From a virus, in IMG/VR virus record IMGVR_UViG_3300012954_003358, positions 1-51,798 of that record: a DNA stretch of 51,798 nt. One strand, written 5' to 3'. The first letter of the stretch is position 1, and each line of letters opens with the position of its first letter. Of the stretch, positions 11,401 to 19,061 are shown one piece after another. Below the pieces are notes generated by a model that ran no database searches, was not told where the DNA came from, and was given only the letters and a program-made list of their open reading frames with translations. The translations under genes were made by a program, and so were the position numbers.

Positions 11401-13836
11401 CTACCCGTTGTAGAATCACAACAGGTCACAGGATCGGTTTATGACGGCCATACAGTACAGGTTTTAGGCTTTGTTGTAATAGTAGAATTAAATTTTGCTC
11501 CAGGTTTTGGGCTTAGTGGAAATGTTACCGTAACAGGAAATCCTTCTGTACAGGTAAATTTATTTCCTGGTGGAGGTACAGTAACTGTTCCGTATACACC
11601 AGGAGAAAGCACTAGTCAACTTCTTAGATTTCAAATATCATTAGCAGGTCAGGATTTATATGATGGTGGGACAATAGTCGTTGATAGCAATGATGAAATT
11701 GTTTTATCTGGTGGATCTATTTTAGATGAAACTGGATCTGCCGTACTTCTTCAAGAGGGCGCGATTATTGGTTCTAGATATGGTCCAGCTTTTGATACTA
11801 GTGGAGACAGCACTGGTCATGCAGGTAACAGTATTTTTCCGTTAGGGAAAGTTCCAGATCCAATCAGAAGATTTCCAAAAGGCGATTTGGGCAATTCAGC
11901 AGGGGGAATTGGTGATGCTGTAGTACAACAATATTACGGTTATATAGATCCGGTATCAGACATTGTAAATAATCATAATAGAACACACAGACCTAAAGAT
12001 GTAGGTGGTTATGATCTGCCTAATTTTGACACATTTTTTCCGCAACATCCTAAGTCTGTAGAAATAGATGCCCCATCTTCTGCTGAATTATTTCGTGTTT
12101 ATTCTTCTGATGGTTATGCTAGCTTCCTTGTTGGCATGATAGGTGAGGTTGGCTTGATAGAACATAAATATCATACGCCTCGCTGCAGAGTTGGTAATGA
12201 GTACGGGCCTTGGGACGATCCAGTAACTCCTGAAGATTATGAATCATTAGAAATATGTACTTCAGAAGTAGTACCATTATCTTTAGGCACACTTCATTTT
12301 GAGACTAAATTAAATAATTTGCATATTAATGTATCACAAAACCATGATCCTCTTGGCAGTGGTTCTTATCCTGATGCTTGGACTAGAAAATATATTACAA
12401 ATCCTGTTAATTATACAGGAGCAGGCGTATTAGTGCCTCCTACTGGTTTTACTGTTATCAACAATGATTTAATTCTACAACATAAGCCTTCATCTATGAG
12501 TTATGATGAAGCTGCTGGTAGTGCTAATATGGGTCTGTTAAGCAACCTGTTAAGCTTTGAAGATAATGCGGGTAAATATGTTGTTGATGGGAGAATTAAA
12601 CATAGTACCACTAATGTTCAAGCAATATTAGGTGGAGAAATTACTGATTGGTATTGTTATCAATTGCCAGAGAAAATATTATCAGATGGTATTTGTAGTG
12701 ATTCGTTTTTTGGTCCTAGATCATACGATAGATTGTTGTTAGGTGATCCTTATGAGGATTATCTAGGAGTATGGACACAAAAATGTTGTAAAGTTAATGG
12801 GTGTCCTTGTCCAGATGATGTTTATGATACTAACGGAATAGGATCATCATTTGCAAATGTTCATGCTTATATACCTGGTATGCTGGGTGTCGGCCATATT
12901 AGCAACAGGACTTGGGAATTAACTGAAAGATATTGCCTAATAGATAATGCATATGAGCTAGGAGATGCATCGATAACTTTGTTACAGTCTATAGATGATA
13001 GAATAGATAACCTTGGTCGACCAGTGTTTTCATTCGGAGAAACATTTCGGCCAATAGAGTTTGAAGCTCTTGCGGATGGTATTGGAGGATGGGGTTTTAC
13101 TCCTGCTGGTTATGGCGGTGTTCCTGGCTATCAGAATGAAGATGGTGGCTTATTAACCGATCAAAAGGATTGCTGTGAAATACCCGCAGGTATTCCGTGT
13201 CCTGTTTATAGCCACTATTTTACGGATCCAGCTGGAGAAATCATACATTACTGTGAAGAATGCCAGTGGTGGAAAAATGTTGATACTGGAGAGACTGTTT
13301 TTGTAGATCATACTGAATCAGGTACAGGTTTCGGTACCTCAGGATATTTGGCGGAGGTACAAATATATTATGACAAAGATACTAATGGTGCTACAGGTAC
13401 TTTATATGCTAGGGTCAAACTTGATATTACTTATTGGGAACCTGCTAATATTACTTATGTAAATCATCCAGACCATGGAATTACTAATGCTCATGAGTTT
13501 GAAATTTCTGTTAAAGACGAAACTATTCAAGGAACTTGTCTTGAACAACACGGTGGTTCTTTTGGTGCTTTGGGTACTGTGACATTTGGTAGGTTCGGAG
13601 CCGGCGGTAGTATAGGAGGTGGCGGCTTCTGTGCTGGAACTAATACTGGATTCAGTACTACACAGTACAGCGATTGGGTAGAAATATCTTGTGCTTTAGC
13701 TGGTGAAAGTAATACTAGCTTAAGTTTAGAGACTGAATACATTTCAGTAAGTGCATACTTTGGAGGAAACTGTTTTTATTCATTCGTTCTTAGTGATCAA
13801 AATTGCATAATGGGAGAGAAAAACGTATATCCATGA
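8464..13836 (+). CDS. Giant cysteine-rich tail protein (possible fibre/adhesin), 1790 aa
   Basis: Start is GTG, overlapping the TAG of the upstream gene by one base (TAGTG); no good Shine-Dalgarno is visible, so translation is probably coupled. After a helical N-terminal region (about 120 residues) the chain is beta-rich. It carries many cysteine clusters, for example DCCNQSGIVPC near residue 140, CAGDCFNPGLCLECC near 750, KCCKVNGCPCP near 1440, and DCCEIPAGIPC near 1570, which echoes the first one. Cys clusters on this scale are unusual for virion proteins and suggest metal or disulfide-stabilised modules. The size, last-large-gene position and modular look fit a host-binding tail protein, but no known receptor-binding or endosialidase domain was recognised. 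Confidence 0.45.
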   Translation: MNHLNYLQELSYLIDKPGISGIPKARVMIALYGLTDHLLNSSSYSSGELPNELDVIGDLGISILDEYSDCFYNKRKSNDIITDSIKDLNKLHKANKERTIAAANNKKLYNSILNIDEKDIDEIDVVYNTASYGDGDPTDCCNQSGIVPCDEPFTTYVKYSGESFVFNTPLMESGVFESGVNIEIIKGRNNVFDIHTVVSGLGVDGSGTVDHPFSIINFQTIDCSTGLLDPTVNTDGLYTSNGLIIITPNLDSKLTQLKYTCHDGENALKSGDTETHIHGTGENINVRHERGKIKVSDPFTANVLPVRPEYIIQSGTHDHIPSKFWDFNEDIPCKYGGLSKIKAFTNRKAHCFDQSNFVFEVEGWLGAQQFNPDLPDAPSVLDFREGILQPTSSISQVMRGEPNKFLHSSNLQDFDNKFILNIGQNSDPDLRIYDSRGDIDHSILSTRWPAERVNLAIRNNYFTLPDVQCPATEEELQKEVFVVDDYGSPLCYPTGFTSFRNISLVDIRTNAYVVENTTQADNFSAYTSMYSKALSPLDNIFLDENYNPIFLNEHGGIFTRSNVRARARAGLTTYEFYYANFIVENREWDSNAGHAYLQTNISVNANTGNFFITDVAEISRNDYELGSVDWFMGSAIPGGGSSVFEARGGISIFNPFIGRCPGDSSTPEGRAAIADCYRRIVETPGYEQCDGDEVEDADANNDIMTFLPYDLNLPPGTQLSDFIKPGYLVEGPYVLPGTYVVAIDDCAGDCFNPGLCLECCGPVVKLNRPFIFSDYSSASQFPGTKYFPYRFRDPASLTTQSLNINYFVRSNKAVLYDYAVYVTSPPPPGPVTVFAAFEYFEVWLSLFSSPRPVIYPKYKVPSLLPTQSYGFTNFTFSSWNECYRPVSLSAYESKVGQAGAGVSSSTYLDYYGYSRIDCQGLLPFYDLTAIDGGLCPDELDPFCVICASYNPLTTAYNPYNISPCLAEDVLDYENNSFYNLPVVESQQVTGSVYDGHTVQVLGFVVIVELNFAPGFGLSGNVTVTGNPSVQVNLFPGGGTVTVPYTPGESTSQLLRFQISLAGQDLYDGGTIVVDSNDEIVLSGGSILDETGSAVLLQEGAIIGSRYGPAFDTSGDSTGHAGNSIFPLGKVPDPIRRFPKGDLGNSAGGIGDAVVQQYYGYIDPVSDIVNNHNRTHRPKDVGGYDLPNFDTFFPQHPKSVEIDAPSSAELFRVYSSDGYASFLVGMIGEVGLIEHKYHTPRCRVGNEYGPWDDPVTPEDYESLEICTSEVVPLSLGTLHFETKLNNLHINVSQNHDPLGSGSYPDAWTRKYITNPVNYTGAGVLVPPTGFTVINNDLILQHKPSSMSYDEAAGSANMGLLSNLLSFEDNAGKYVVDGRIKHSTTNVQAILGGEITDWYCYQLPEKILSDGICSDSFFGPRSYDRLLLGDPYEDYLGVWTQKCCKVNGCPCPDDVYDTNGIGSSFANVHAYIPGMLGVGHISNRTWELTERYCLIDNAYELGDASITLLQSIDDRIDNLGRPVFSFGETFRPIEFEALADGIGGWGFTPAGYGGVPGYQNEDGGLLTDQKDCCEIPAGIPCPVYSHYFTDPAGEIIHYCEECQWWKNVDTGETVFVDHTESGTGFGTSGYLAEVQIYYDKDTNGATGTLYARVKLDITYWEPANITYVNHPDHGITNAHEFEISVKDETIQGTCLEQHGGSFGALGTVTFGRFGAGGSIGGGGFCAGTNTGFSTTQYSDWVEISCALAGESNTSLSLETEYISVSAYFGGNCFYSFVLSDQNCIMGEKNVYP

Positions 13837-14288
13837 TAAATAAAAATAAAAAAGCAAAAATATTAGTTTTAGTATTACAGGCACTAGGTTGTCGTGTAAC
13901 TTTTACAGATGAAGATGCGACATTTAGTCCTATTGGTCTTGTTAACGAGAAACTAAAAGAAGAGATATTAGAACATAAGACTGAGATACAAGAAGAACTA
14001 GGTTCAGACATTAGACTTATGTCTATATCAGGTAGTAAAAATTGTGTAGGTCATGAATTACAATTGTTAATAAACAAATATTATCCAGATATATCCTGTG
14101 AAAGTATTCGGCCTAAATTAGATGAATATGATGCAAGAGGTTGCTTATGGTGTGAAACTAACAAAAGTATTGTTATTAGAGAAGTACAGCAATTTGCTCG
14201 CAAGCACGATATACAATCAACTTACGAGCAGATTAGAACTGTAGTAAAAAAGGCTATATCAAACGCTAAGAAAACGATTATTTCTTAG
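13833..14288 (+). CDS. Small protein with TubC-docking-like N-terminus, 151 aa
   Basis: The ATG at 13833 overlaps the upstream TGA as ATGA, so I prefer it to the in-frame TTG at 13803. Residues about 8-55 follow the pattern of the TubC N-terminal docking fold (PF18563-like): a leucine-rich helix, LGCRVTF and DATFSP strands, then LKEEILEHKTEIQEEL, the helix-helix ending with HKxEIxxxL. The C-terminal two thirds are basic and helical with a CLWCE motif and are not recognised. The same small fold also occurs in mobile-element primases, so a protein-docking or nucleic-acid role are both possible. It is the last gene of the tail operon and converges on the minus-strand block. Confidence 0.5.
   Translation: MINKNKKAKILVLVLQALGCRVTFTDEDATFSPIGLVNEKLKEEILEHKTEIQEELGSDIRLMSISGSKNCVGHELQLLINKYYPDISCESIRPKLDEYDARGCLWCETNKSIVIREVQQFARKHDIQSTYEQIRTVVKKAISNAKKTIIS
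14266..14288. terminator. Inverted repeat at convergent gene ends (weak bidirectional terminator?)
   Basis: CTAAGAAA and TTTCTTAG form a perfect 8-bp stem with a 7-base loop. The repeat covers the stop codons of both converging genes (TAG at 14286-14288 on plus, TAA at 14278-14280 on minus). The stem has only two G:C pairs and no clear T-tract follows on either side, so terminator activity is inferred from position and symmetry only. Confidence 0.35.
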
Positions 14289-14601
14289 GAGGTTTATATT
14301 TGTACCAGCCTCTATTTTCGAGCCAGTTACCTTCAGCATCTTTACGCTTAGGGAATAGTGTACCACCCTTTTTATGTTGTCCGAAGCCAAGAACGGCTCC
14401 ACAGTCCATACAGCGTAGTTCGTAATATTCGTTGTCATCTACAACTCTAACTACAAACCTAATGTTTTCAGACCCACATACGCCACACTTAGCTTCTCCA
14501 AAAATTTCTTGGATATTTGCTATTTCTTTAAAAAGTTCTTTTTGACCAGCTCCGTCTAATTCAAACTCAAGCTTGTCTCCAACCTTATATTTAGCTTTCA
14601 T
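14278..14601 (-). CDS. Zinc-ribbon protein, 107 aa
   Basis: Small protein with two CxxC knuckles (CGVCG near residue 42 and CMDCG near residue 64) separated by a beta hairpin, so a zinc ribbon. The C-terminus is basic and aromatic (NRGWYKYKPPKK), which fits nucleic-acid or partner binding. The ATG at 14601 overlaps the upstream TGA as ATGA and has AGAGGAG five bases before it, so it is a better start than the GTG at 14607. It is the last gene of the minus block and sits directly after the probable annealing protein, suggesting a shared recombination role; that link is inference. Confidence 0.6.
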   Translation of the reverse strand: MKAKYKVGDKLEFELDGAGQKELFKEIANIQEIFGEAKCGVCGSENIRFVVRVVDDNEYYELRCMDCGAVLGFGQHKKGGTLFPKRKDAEGNWLENRGWYKYKPPKK

Positions 14602-15305
14602 CGCCACTCCTCTGTGTAACCTTTAATAAATTCAGGAACACTATCGGTATCTTGTTGATAACCAGATAGCTGTCTTATAATAGTCACACCTTCTCTATGA
14701 GTCAAATTTCTTATGTTATTATTATCTAATTCCATGTGCTCTGCTAAAGTTAAGGCATTAATATCTAGGCGCTTACATAATACATCCATAAAATTAATTT
14801 GAGTATCACTAATCTTATTAACATTATCACCATCAATATCTGCCACTTCTTCTGCCAGTTCTTCAGCAGCTACAACCTTTCTAAGCCTCAGTCCTCTGCG
14901 TAATGCTCTGCCTTCAGCCCTTGTTTCTGCTACGGCAACAGGGTGATTGCGAAAAATTTTATCACAATTGCCCCAAAATACGTCTGCTGCGCCATTAACG
15001 ATCCTGGTTTTAATTTCTACTGGTGTTTTACTGTCATTTAAAACATAGGTCAGAGAATGGACCACAGTGGCTCTATTGCCATTTTCTGGGTCTGGAGACT
15101 GAGTTACTTCTGAAGAAGAATTAATAAGGGTGCAATCTAGAGCAATTTCAAAAATTCTACGCAAACCATCAGTAGTTGGATTACCCTTAATTTTTTCATC
15201 ATCTGATAATAATTCTAGTACATAATCAGTCCACCCTATATCATTAGGTGTTACTTGTGCTTGAGTTTCTGTTTTCTCTTCAACTTGTTTTTTAGCTCTT
15301 GGCAT
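14598..15305 (-). CDS. Putative ssDNA-annealing/recombination protein (Rad52/Erf-like), 235 aa
   Basis: The middle of the protein has the segment VAVAETRAEGRALRRGLRL (about residues 123-141), a hallmark seen in Rad52/Sak/Erf-type phage annealing proteins. It is preceded by a beta-rich core with VEIKTRIVNGAADVFWG. The C-terminal part (about 160-235) looks like a small helical DNA-binding or interaction domain. Start ATG overlaps the upstream stop (TAATG) with AAAGGA upstream. RecA, SSB and RecB/Cas4-like genes in the same block support a recombination role. Family assignment is by motif only, so the exact annealing-protein family is uncertain. Confidence 0.5.
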   Translation of the reverse strand: MPRAKKQVEEKTETQAQVTPNDIGWTDYVLELLSDDEKIKGNPTTDGLRRIFEIALDCTLINSSSEVTQSPDPENGNRATVVHSLTYVLNDSKTPVEIKTRIVNGAADVFWGNCDKIFRNHPVAVAETRAEGRALRRGLRLRKVVAAEELAEEVADIDGDNVNKISDTQINFMDVLCKRLDINALTLAEHMELDNNNIRNLTHREGVTIIRQLSGYQQDTDSVPEFIKGYTEEWR

Positions 15306-16090
15306 TATTCATCCTTTATAGTAAAAGTCTTATCCTTGCTATTCTTTAAATCTTCTAGTACTTTTTGTAGCTTATCAAAAATTAATTTTGCTCTTGTGGG
15401 AGTAAAATCTTTTTGTTGTTGGATTCTTATAAGCTTCATTCCTTTACCAATAATCAATCCGGTCTTTTTCCTGTCATATTGTTGATTTCTAGTGAGGGTT
15501 TCTTGACCCCACACTGGCTCAAAGTGGGAAGGTCCGTCCACCTCTATTGCTGTAGTAAGTTCTGGAAGATAAATGTCAATCTGTAGTTTGGTATTAGACA
15601 ACACCTGTTCTTTATGAAACTCTACTTTATGGCCATTGTCAATAAGGTGTTTGAGTAAAAATTTTTCTAGCTTTGATCCTGTCTTACTACTTTCTCTTAC
15701 TCCAGCTAATGCTGAGTTTAATATATTGGCTTTTTTATTATCTGATAGTTTATCCCAAGATTGCTTAGCTTTTAATTTTCTGTCGGCCAATTCTGCCTCA
15801 CTAAGGTTGTTCCAAGAATGGTGGATACCTAGCCCTATCTTACTTTTTTCTTCTGCTGTTCTTTGCTTTCCTTTTGTGGGGTGTTTATGAGTACCTTTCT
15901 TAAGAGCATTGCTTTGGGCCTGGCTTTTATCTCTGATAGGTATTTTAAACTTATTGGCATCTCTTCTTATTTTATTAGCATAAGTATTTAACTGTTTCGC
16001 TATAGCTGCAAAACTTAACTTTTCTTTTGTGTACAGTTTTTCAATAACATTTTTTTGTTCTGTCTCAGATAGTTTGCTGTATTTGGACAT
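15305..16090 (-). CDS. Homing-endonuclease-like protein: HTH + NUMOD3 + Vsr/EDxHD nuclease, 261 aa
   Basis: The N-terminus has a helix-turn-helix (SFAAIAKQLNTYANKIRRD). A NUMOD3-like DNA-binding motif follows (HPTKGKQRTAEEKSKIGLG, about residues 70-88). The C-terminal half is a Vsr/DUF559-like nuclease core, QIDIYLPELTTAIEVDGPSHF, as in EDxHD-type homing endonucleases. I choose ATG 16090 because AAAAGGA lies 11 bases before it but only 2 before the ATG at 16099. It overlaps the preceding gene by 26 bases. Expected role: double-strand or nicking cleavage that spreads its own gene. It is next to the annealing-protein gene and not inside an obvious split gene. Confidence 0.7.
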   Translation of the reverse strand: MSKYSKLSETEQKNVIEKLYTKEKLSFAAIAKQLNTYANKIRRDANKFKIPIRDKSQAQSNALKKGTHKHPTKGKQRTAEEKSKIGLGIHHSWNNLSEAELADRKLKAKQSWDKLSDNKKANILNSALAGVRESSKTGSKLEKFLLKHLIDNGHKVEFHKEQVLSNTKLQIDIYLPELTTAIEVDGPSHFEPVWGQETLTRNQQYDRKKTGLIIGKGMKLIRIQQQKDFTPTRAKLIFDKLQKVLEDLKNSKDKTFTIKDE

Positions 16091-16472
16091 AGTCTGCATA
16101 TTCCTTTTGGTTTAAAATGTCTGTTAATAATTTGACACTATCTTCTGTTTTGGTTAAGTTTACAAACGGCTCTATACTATAGTGAGATACATTGTTAGCG
16201 TTATGTCTACATGGGATATCTATACTTATGAATTTATTAGAAGGAAATATATGGGCTATATCATATACAGTATTGTCAGATAGTACCAGCTCTTTTGCAG
16301 AACACAGGTGCCACGCATGAAAAGATGGAATTTCTGGCTTTATAACTATTGTATTTTTATCATAGAATACTTTTGGTTCTGATATTAAATTAGCATCAAT
16401 TAATGCTAAGTACATATTAAAAACATTACACCTGTTATGCAATATTGTTGAATATACTGACAGATTATACAT
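16065..16472 (-). CDS. Hypothetical protein in glycosyltransferase cluster, 135 aa
   Basis: Not recognised. Soluble, no membrane span, with a middle beta-rich part (KNTIVIKPEIPSFHAWHL) and a conserved-looking IPCRHNANNVSHYSIEPF segment. It starts with ATG eight bases inside the end of the nucleotidyltransferase-like gene, so the two are probably translated together. It is the last gene of the small sugar cluster before the homing-endonuclease-like gene, whose start overlaps its end. A role in the sugar pathway is inferred only from position. Confidence 0.4.
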   Translation of the reverse strand: MYNLSVYSTILHNRCNVFNMYLALIDANLISEPKVFYDKNTIVIKPEIPSFHAWHLCSAKELVLSDNTVYDIAHIFPSNKFISIDIPCRHNANNVSHYSIEPFVNLTKTEDSVKLLTDILNQKEYADYVQIQQTI

Positions 16473-17148
16473 AGCTCTCCTTTTTTTTATTAATTTGATG
16501 ATAGTCTTTCATATTGTTGATTAATGAAATACTGCTGTTTATATCTTGATAATAAAATGGCTTGTATTTTGACAAGGTATTAATCGTTTCAAATAAATAC
16601 TTAGATTGCCAGCTGTCGTGCCATTGTTGTAAAAAATATTCTATATGATTATTTTGCAAAATGTATAAATTTGTAATTTTATTTGGCAAACCAAAGAATA
16701 TATAATTGATTTTGTCGCTATTAATAGTAGCTCCTAAGTTTGAATTAAACCCTTTATTAGAATTTATAACAACTATAGATTTTTTAATTCTATATTTTAT
16801 CTTCGACCAAAATGATTTACCTATAATACAATTTGTATTAAAAACTATACATTTCGTATTGGTGCAGCAGTCTAACCCTCGTTTTAAGCTTTGTGTTTCA
16901 TTAGAGTAACTATATATTTCATGGTGTGTAAATTTCACTGTTTTGTATTTATCTAGAATTTTTTGCATTTTTTTATTTTCAAATCCACCAACAACTATAA
17001 TTTCTGCAGTAGGGAATACTGACATGATGTTGATAACATGCTTTTCTATTATGGTTTGTTTTTTATTGGCTGCTAGTAAACTAACGTTACCTATAGATTT
17101 CATTCCTTTTGTAGGTAAAGAGCTTACTAGTATAAATGATAGGTTCAT
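16465..17148 (-). CDS. Degenerate nucleotidyltransferase-like (GT-A fold) protein, 227 aa
   Basis: The first 70 residues follow the sugar-1-phosphate nucleotidyltransferase layout: a strand, a segment GMKSIGNVSLLAANKKQTII in place of the loop that normally positions the nucleotide, then helix and strand TAEIIVVGGFENKKMQKIL. A later strand IVFNTNCIIGKSFWSKI matches the region that usually carries the metal-binding Asp, but here it is Asn. The canonical GxGTRL signature is missing. It may therefore have lost catalysis or changed substrate. ATG start overlaps the methyltransferase-like gene by four bases. Assignment is by fold pattern only. Confidence 0.4.
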   Translation of the reverse strand: MNLSFILVSSLPTKGMKSIGNVSLLAANKKQTIIEKHVINIMSVFPTAEIIVVGGFENKKMQKILDKYKTVKFTHHEIYSYSNETQSLKRGLDCCTNTKCIVFNTNCIIGKSFWSKIKYRIKKSIVVINSNKGFNSNLGATINSDKINYIFFGLPNKITNLYILQNNHIEYFLQQWHDSWQSKYLFETINTLSKYKPFYYQDINSSISLINNMKDYHQINKKKESYV

Positions 17149-17561
17149 GCTGATTTGCTACATATAAAAAGGTATTCAAATACGTTTACATATTTTTGTG
17201 TCATCACGATATAGTTGTTATGTTCTAGTATGTCTTTAATATTCTTCGCAGTGTGTAAAAACAGTCTGTTTTTGTAAAGAATGAGCTGGGCTATTTCTAT
17301 TTTAATTTTATCGAACGTCATTGCAATTGCTAGTTGTTTTAAATCAGGGGCTTGTATATGTAGCATTCCATTTGGTTTTAATTTATTAAAGATCACCTGT
17401 AGCATTTCTGAATGCTGGTCTATAATAATAAAGTCTAAACAGTCATGTAAATAGATATTATCTATAGAATTTTCTTCTATTTCCCTTACGTCTTGAAAGT
17501 ATATATTCTGAGCATTAGGTACTTCTATATTGTCTTTATGATATATGCTTATATTATTCAT
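17145..17561 (-). CDS. Short methyltransferase-like protein lacking the SAM glycine motif, 138 aa
   Basis: The sequence matches the second half of class I methyltransferases of the type 11 family: acidic strand, SIDNIYLHDCLDFI, then the helix and strand IFNKLKPNGMLHIQAPD, which corresponds to the usual LKPGGxLxIxxPD. The glycine-rich motif I that binds S-adenosylmethionine would lie upstream, but the protein begins too late to include it. It is therefore a half domain, perhaps working with another protein or no longer catalytic. ATG start overlaps the upstream gene by eight bases. Confidence 0.5.
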   Translation of the reverse strand: MNNISIYHKDNIEVPNAQNIYFQDVREIEENSIDNIYLHDCLDFIIIDQHSEMLQVIFNKLKPNGMLHIQAPDLKQLAIAMTFDKIKIEIAQLILYKNRLFLHTAKNIKDILEHNNYIVMTQKYVNVFEYLFICSKSA

Positions 17562-18000
17562 ATTTATATATTAATTTCTTCGTTGTGTCTATAAAGTCTT
17601 GCCAAGTGTTTTTATCAGAATTTTCATTTAAAATTAACTCATGAATATCCCCCCAAGATTGTTTAATTTGTTTAGAAAACGCAATTTGTTTTACTATAGG
17701 AATATTGCTGATCTTTTCTTGAAATTTATTTGAGTCTATCATATCAGATTTTGGCTCGTGATCAATCAATATTAATGGACATTGATGATATTTTGTAAGT
17801 TTAATAATTTTTTCTAAATGTTTAGTCTTGTCGTTTGATATAATTAACTCTGGAGTAAAACTGCCTAAGTATATTTGATCTAAAGCAAATAGGCACACCC
17901 TTAGTGTTTTAAAAAACTCCTCAAACTCTCTGTTATCACTAGGTATCCATAGTATATTATTTATAGTATTTGTTTCTCTAGCCAGTAAACTAGAAATCAT
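17554..18000 (-). CDS. GT-B-like N-terminal half, stand-alone, 148 aa
   Basis: Tentative. The order PELIISNDKTKHLEKIIKL, then PLILIDHEPKSDM, then QIAFSKQIKQSWG resembles the acceptor-side half of GT4-type glycosyltransferases, where a helix is followed by a strand, a short His-containing strand and a motif like VFVSEYQRxxWG. The C-terminal donor-binding half (E-G-F/Y-G...E region) is absent. It overlaps the start of the upstream GT4 gene by four bases, so it may be a partner chain. Alternatively it is a remnant. Confidence 0.35.
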   Translation of the reverse strand: MISSLLARETNTINNILWIPSDNREFEEFFKTLRVCLFALDQIYLGSFTPELIISNDKTKHLEKIIKLTKYHQCPLILIDHEPKSDMIDSNKFQEKISNIPIVKQIAFSKQIKQSWGDIHELILNENSDKNTWQDFIDTTKKLIYKYE

Positions 18001-19061
18001 AATATATACCTGCTGAAATTTGTGTTGTCAAAAATACCTACATCGATCTTGCTTATCTTTTTTTGTTTTTCTGATGCAGATAATGATAATACTTTTCTCA
18101 TTTGTGACTTAATAGATTGTATGTTTGGATTATTCCAAGTCTCATATATATTCGATATGTTGTGTGTAGAATATTTACATGCAGATAATATATTCTCTGT
18201 ATTGCTATCTATTAGAAAGCCGCTGTCTTTTGTTACATAAGAAGAGTTTGCTGTTCCATTTGTAACTATACATAGCTTTTTGTGTATCAGGGCTTCTATG
18301 CACGACGCTGTAGTATACGAACCTTTTGAAACATCTATATAACAATCACAATTATTTAATAGTTCATGCATTTTATGTTCTTCTAAATCTCCCACAACAA
18401 CTATAGGTTCGTTTACATCCTCACTGTTTTTCTTGGTTATGCGATAAGCATTATGCATTAAATTTTTAATTTCTGTCTCATCATGCCCGTTTGTTTTTAT
18501 TATCAGTCTAGTATTATCTTCTTTGTCAAATTCTGTCATGTATGCTACCAGAAGAGATATTAGACTGTCTTTATCATCACTAGATGATATTGTGTAAAAG
18601 TTAAATTCTCTATCTGTGTCTAATTTATTTTTGATTTTTACATTTATATCAAAAGGTTCAGGCAATACTTTGACTGTTTTAATTACTCCAGACTCTCTCA
18701 ACGACTTTTCTGCAAAATAAGAATTTACCCATACTTCGTCCATCATATTTATTTTTTCTATCCAGCCTGTATGATTTAAATTTCTGGATATTATTTTTGG
18801 AACACATATGTTGACGCCAAAACTAGCATTGTATTCATAGTAATCAGGTAGAGTGTCTTGTATTACCGCGTCGTAGCAATCGCTTTTATTAAGCTCATCT
18901 TCTAATGTTTTACCTTGTATATTAAAGGTTTTTGTTTGTAAGTATAAAGGTCTAACAGATAGTTTTATATTTTTTATATGTTGTAATGCTGAGATATATC
19001 TTCTAGAAGAGTATCCTAAAGCAGAATCCTCCCTATAATGACCTAGATATAAAATATTCAC
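17997..19061 (-). CDS. GT4-type glycosyltransferase, 354 aa
   Basis: GT-B fold glycosyltransferase that should transfer a sugar from a nucleotide donor in the cytoplasm. The N-terminal Rossmann-like half begins NILYLGHYREDSALGYSSRR, typical of GT4 enzymes with a Gly loop. The linker DEVWVNSYFAEKSLRESGV is the usual end of the acceptor domain. The C-terminal half has VVGDLEEHKMHELLNNCDCYIDVSKG and TTASCIEALIHKKLCIV, the E-containing donor-binding region. Start is GTG, overlapping the upstream TGA as GTGA. Closest neighbour is another GT4, so the two probably act in sequence. Confidence 0.75.
   Translation of the reverse strand: MNILYLGHYREDSALGYSSRRYISALQHIKNIKLSVRPLYLQTKTFNIQGKTLEDELNKSDCYDAVIQDTLPDYYEYNASFGVNICVPKIISRNLNHTGWIEKINMMDEVWVNSYFAEKSLRESGVIKTVKVLPEPFDINVKIKNKLDTDREFNFYTISSSDDKDSLISLLVAYMTEFDKEDNTRLIIKTNGHDETEIKNLMHNAYRITKKNSEDVNEPIVVVGDLEEHKMHELLNNCDCYIDVSKGSYTTASCIEALIHKKLCIVTNGTANSSYVTKDSGFLIDSNTENILSACKYSTHNISNIYETWNNPNIQSIKSQMRKVLSLSASEKQKKISKIDVGIFDNTNFSRYIL

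Noticed and set aside
15305-16090. Intron or split gene at the homing-endonuclease-like gene
   Set aside because: Flanking genes are complete and unrelated to each other, so no interrupted host gene could be reconstructed.
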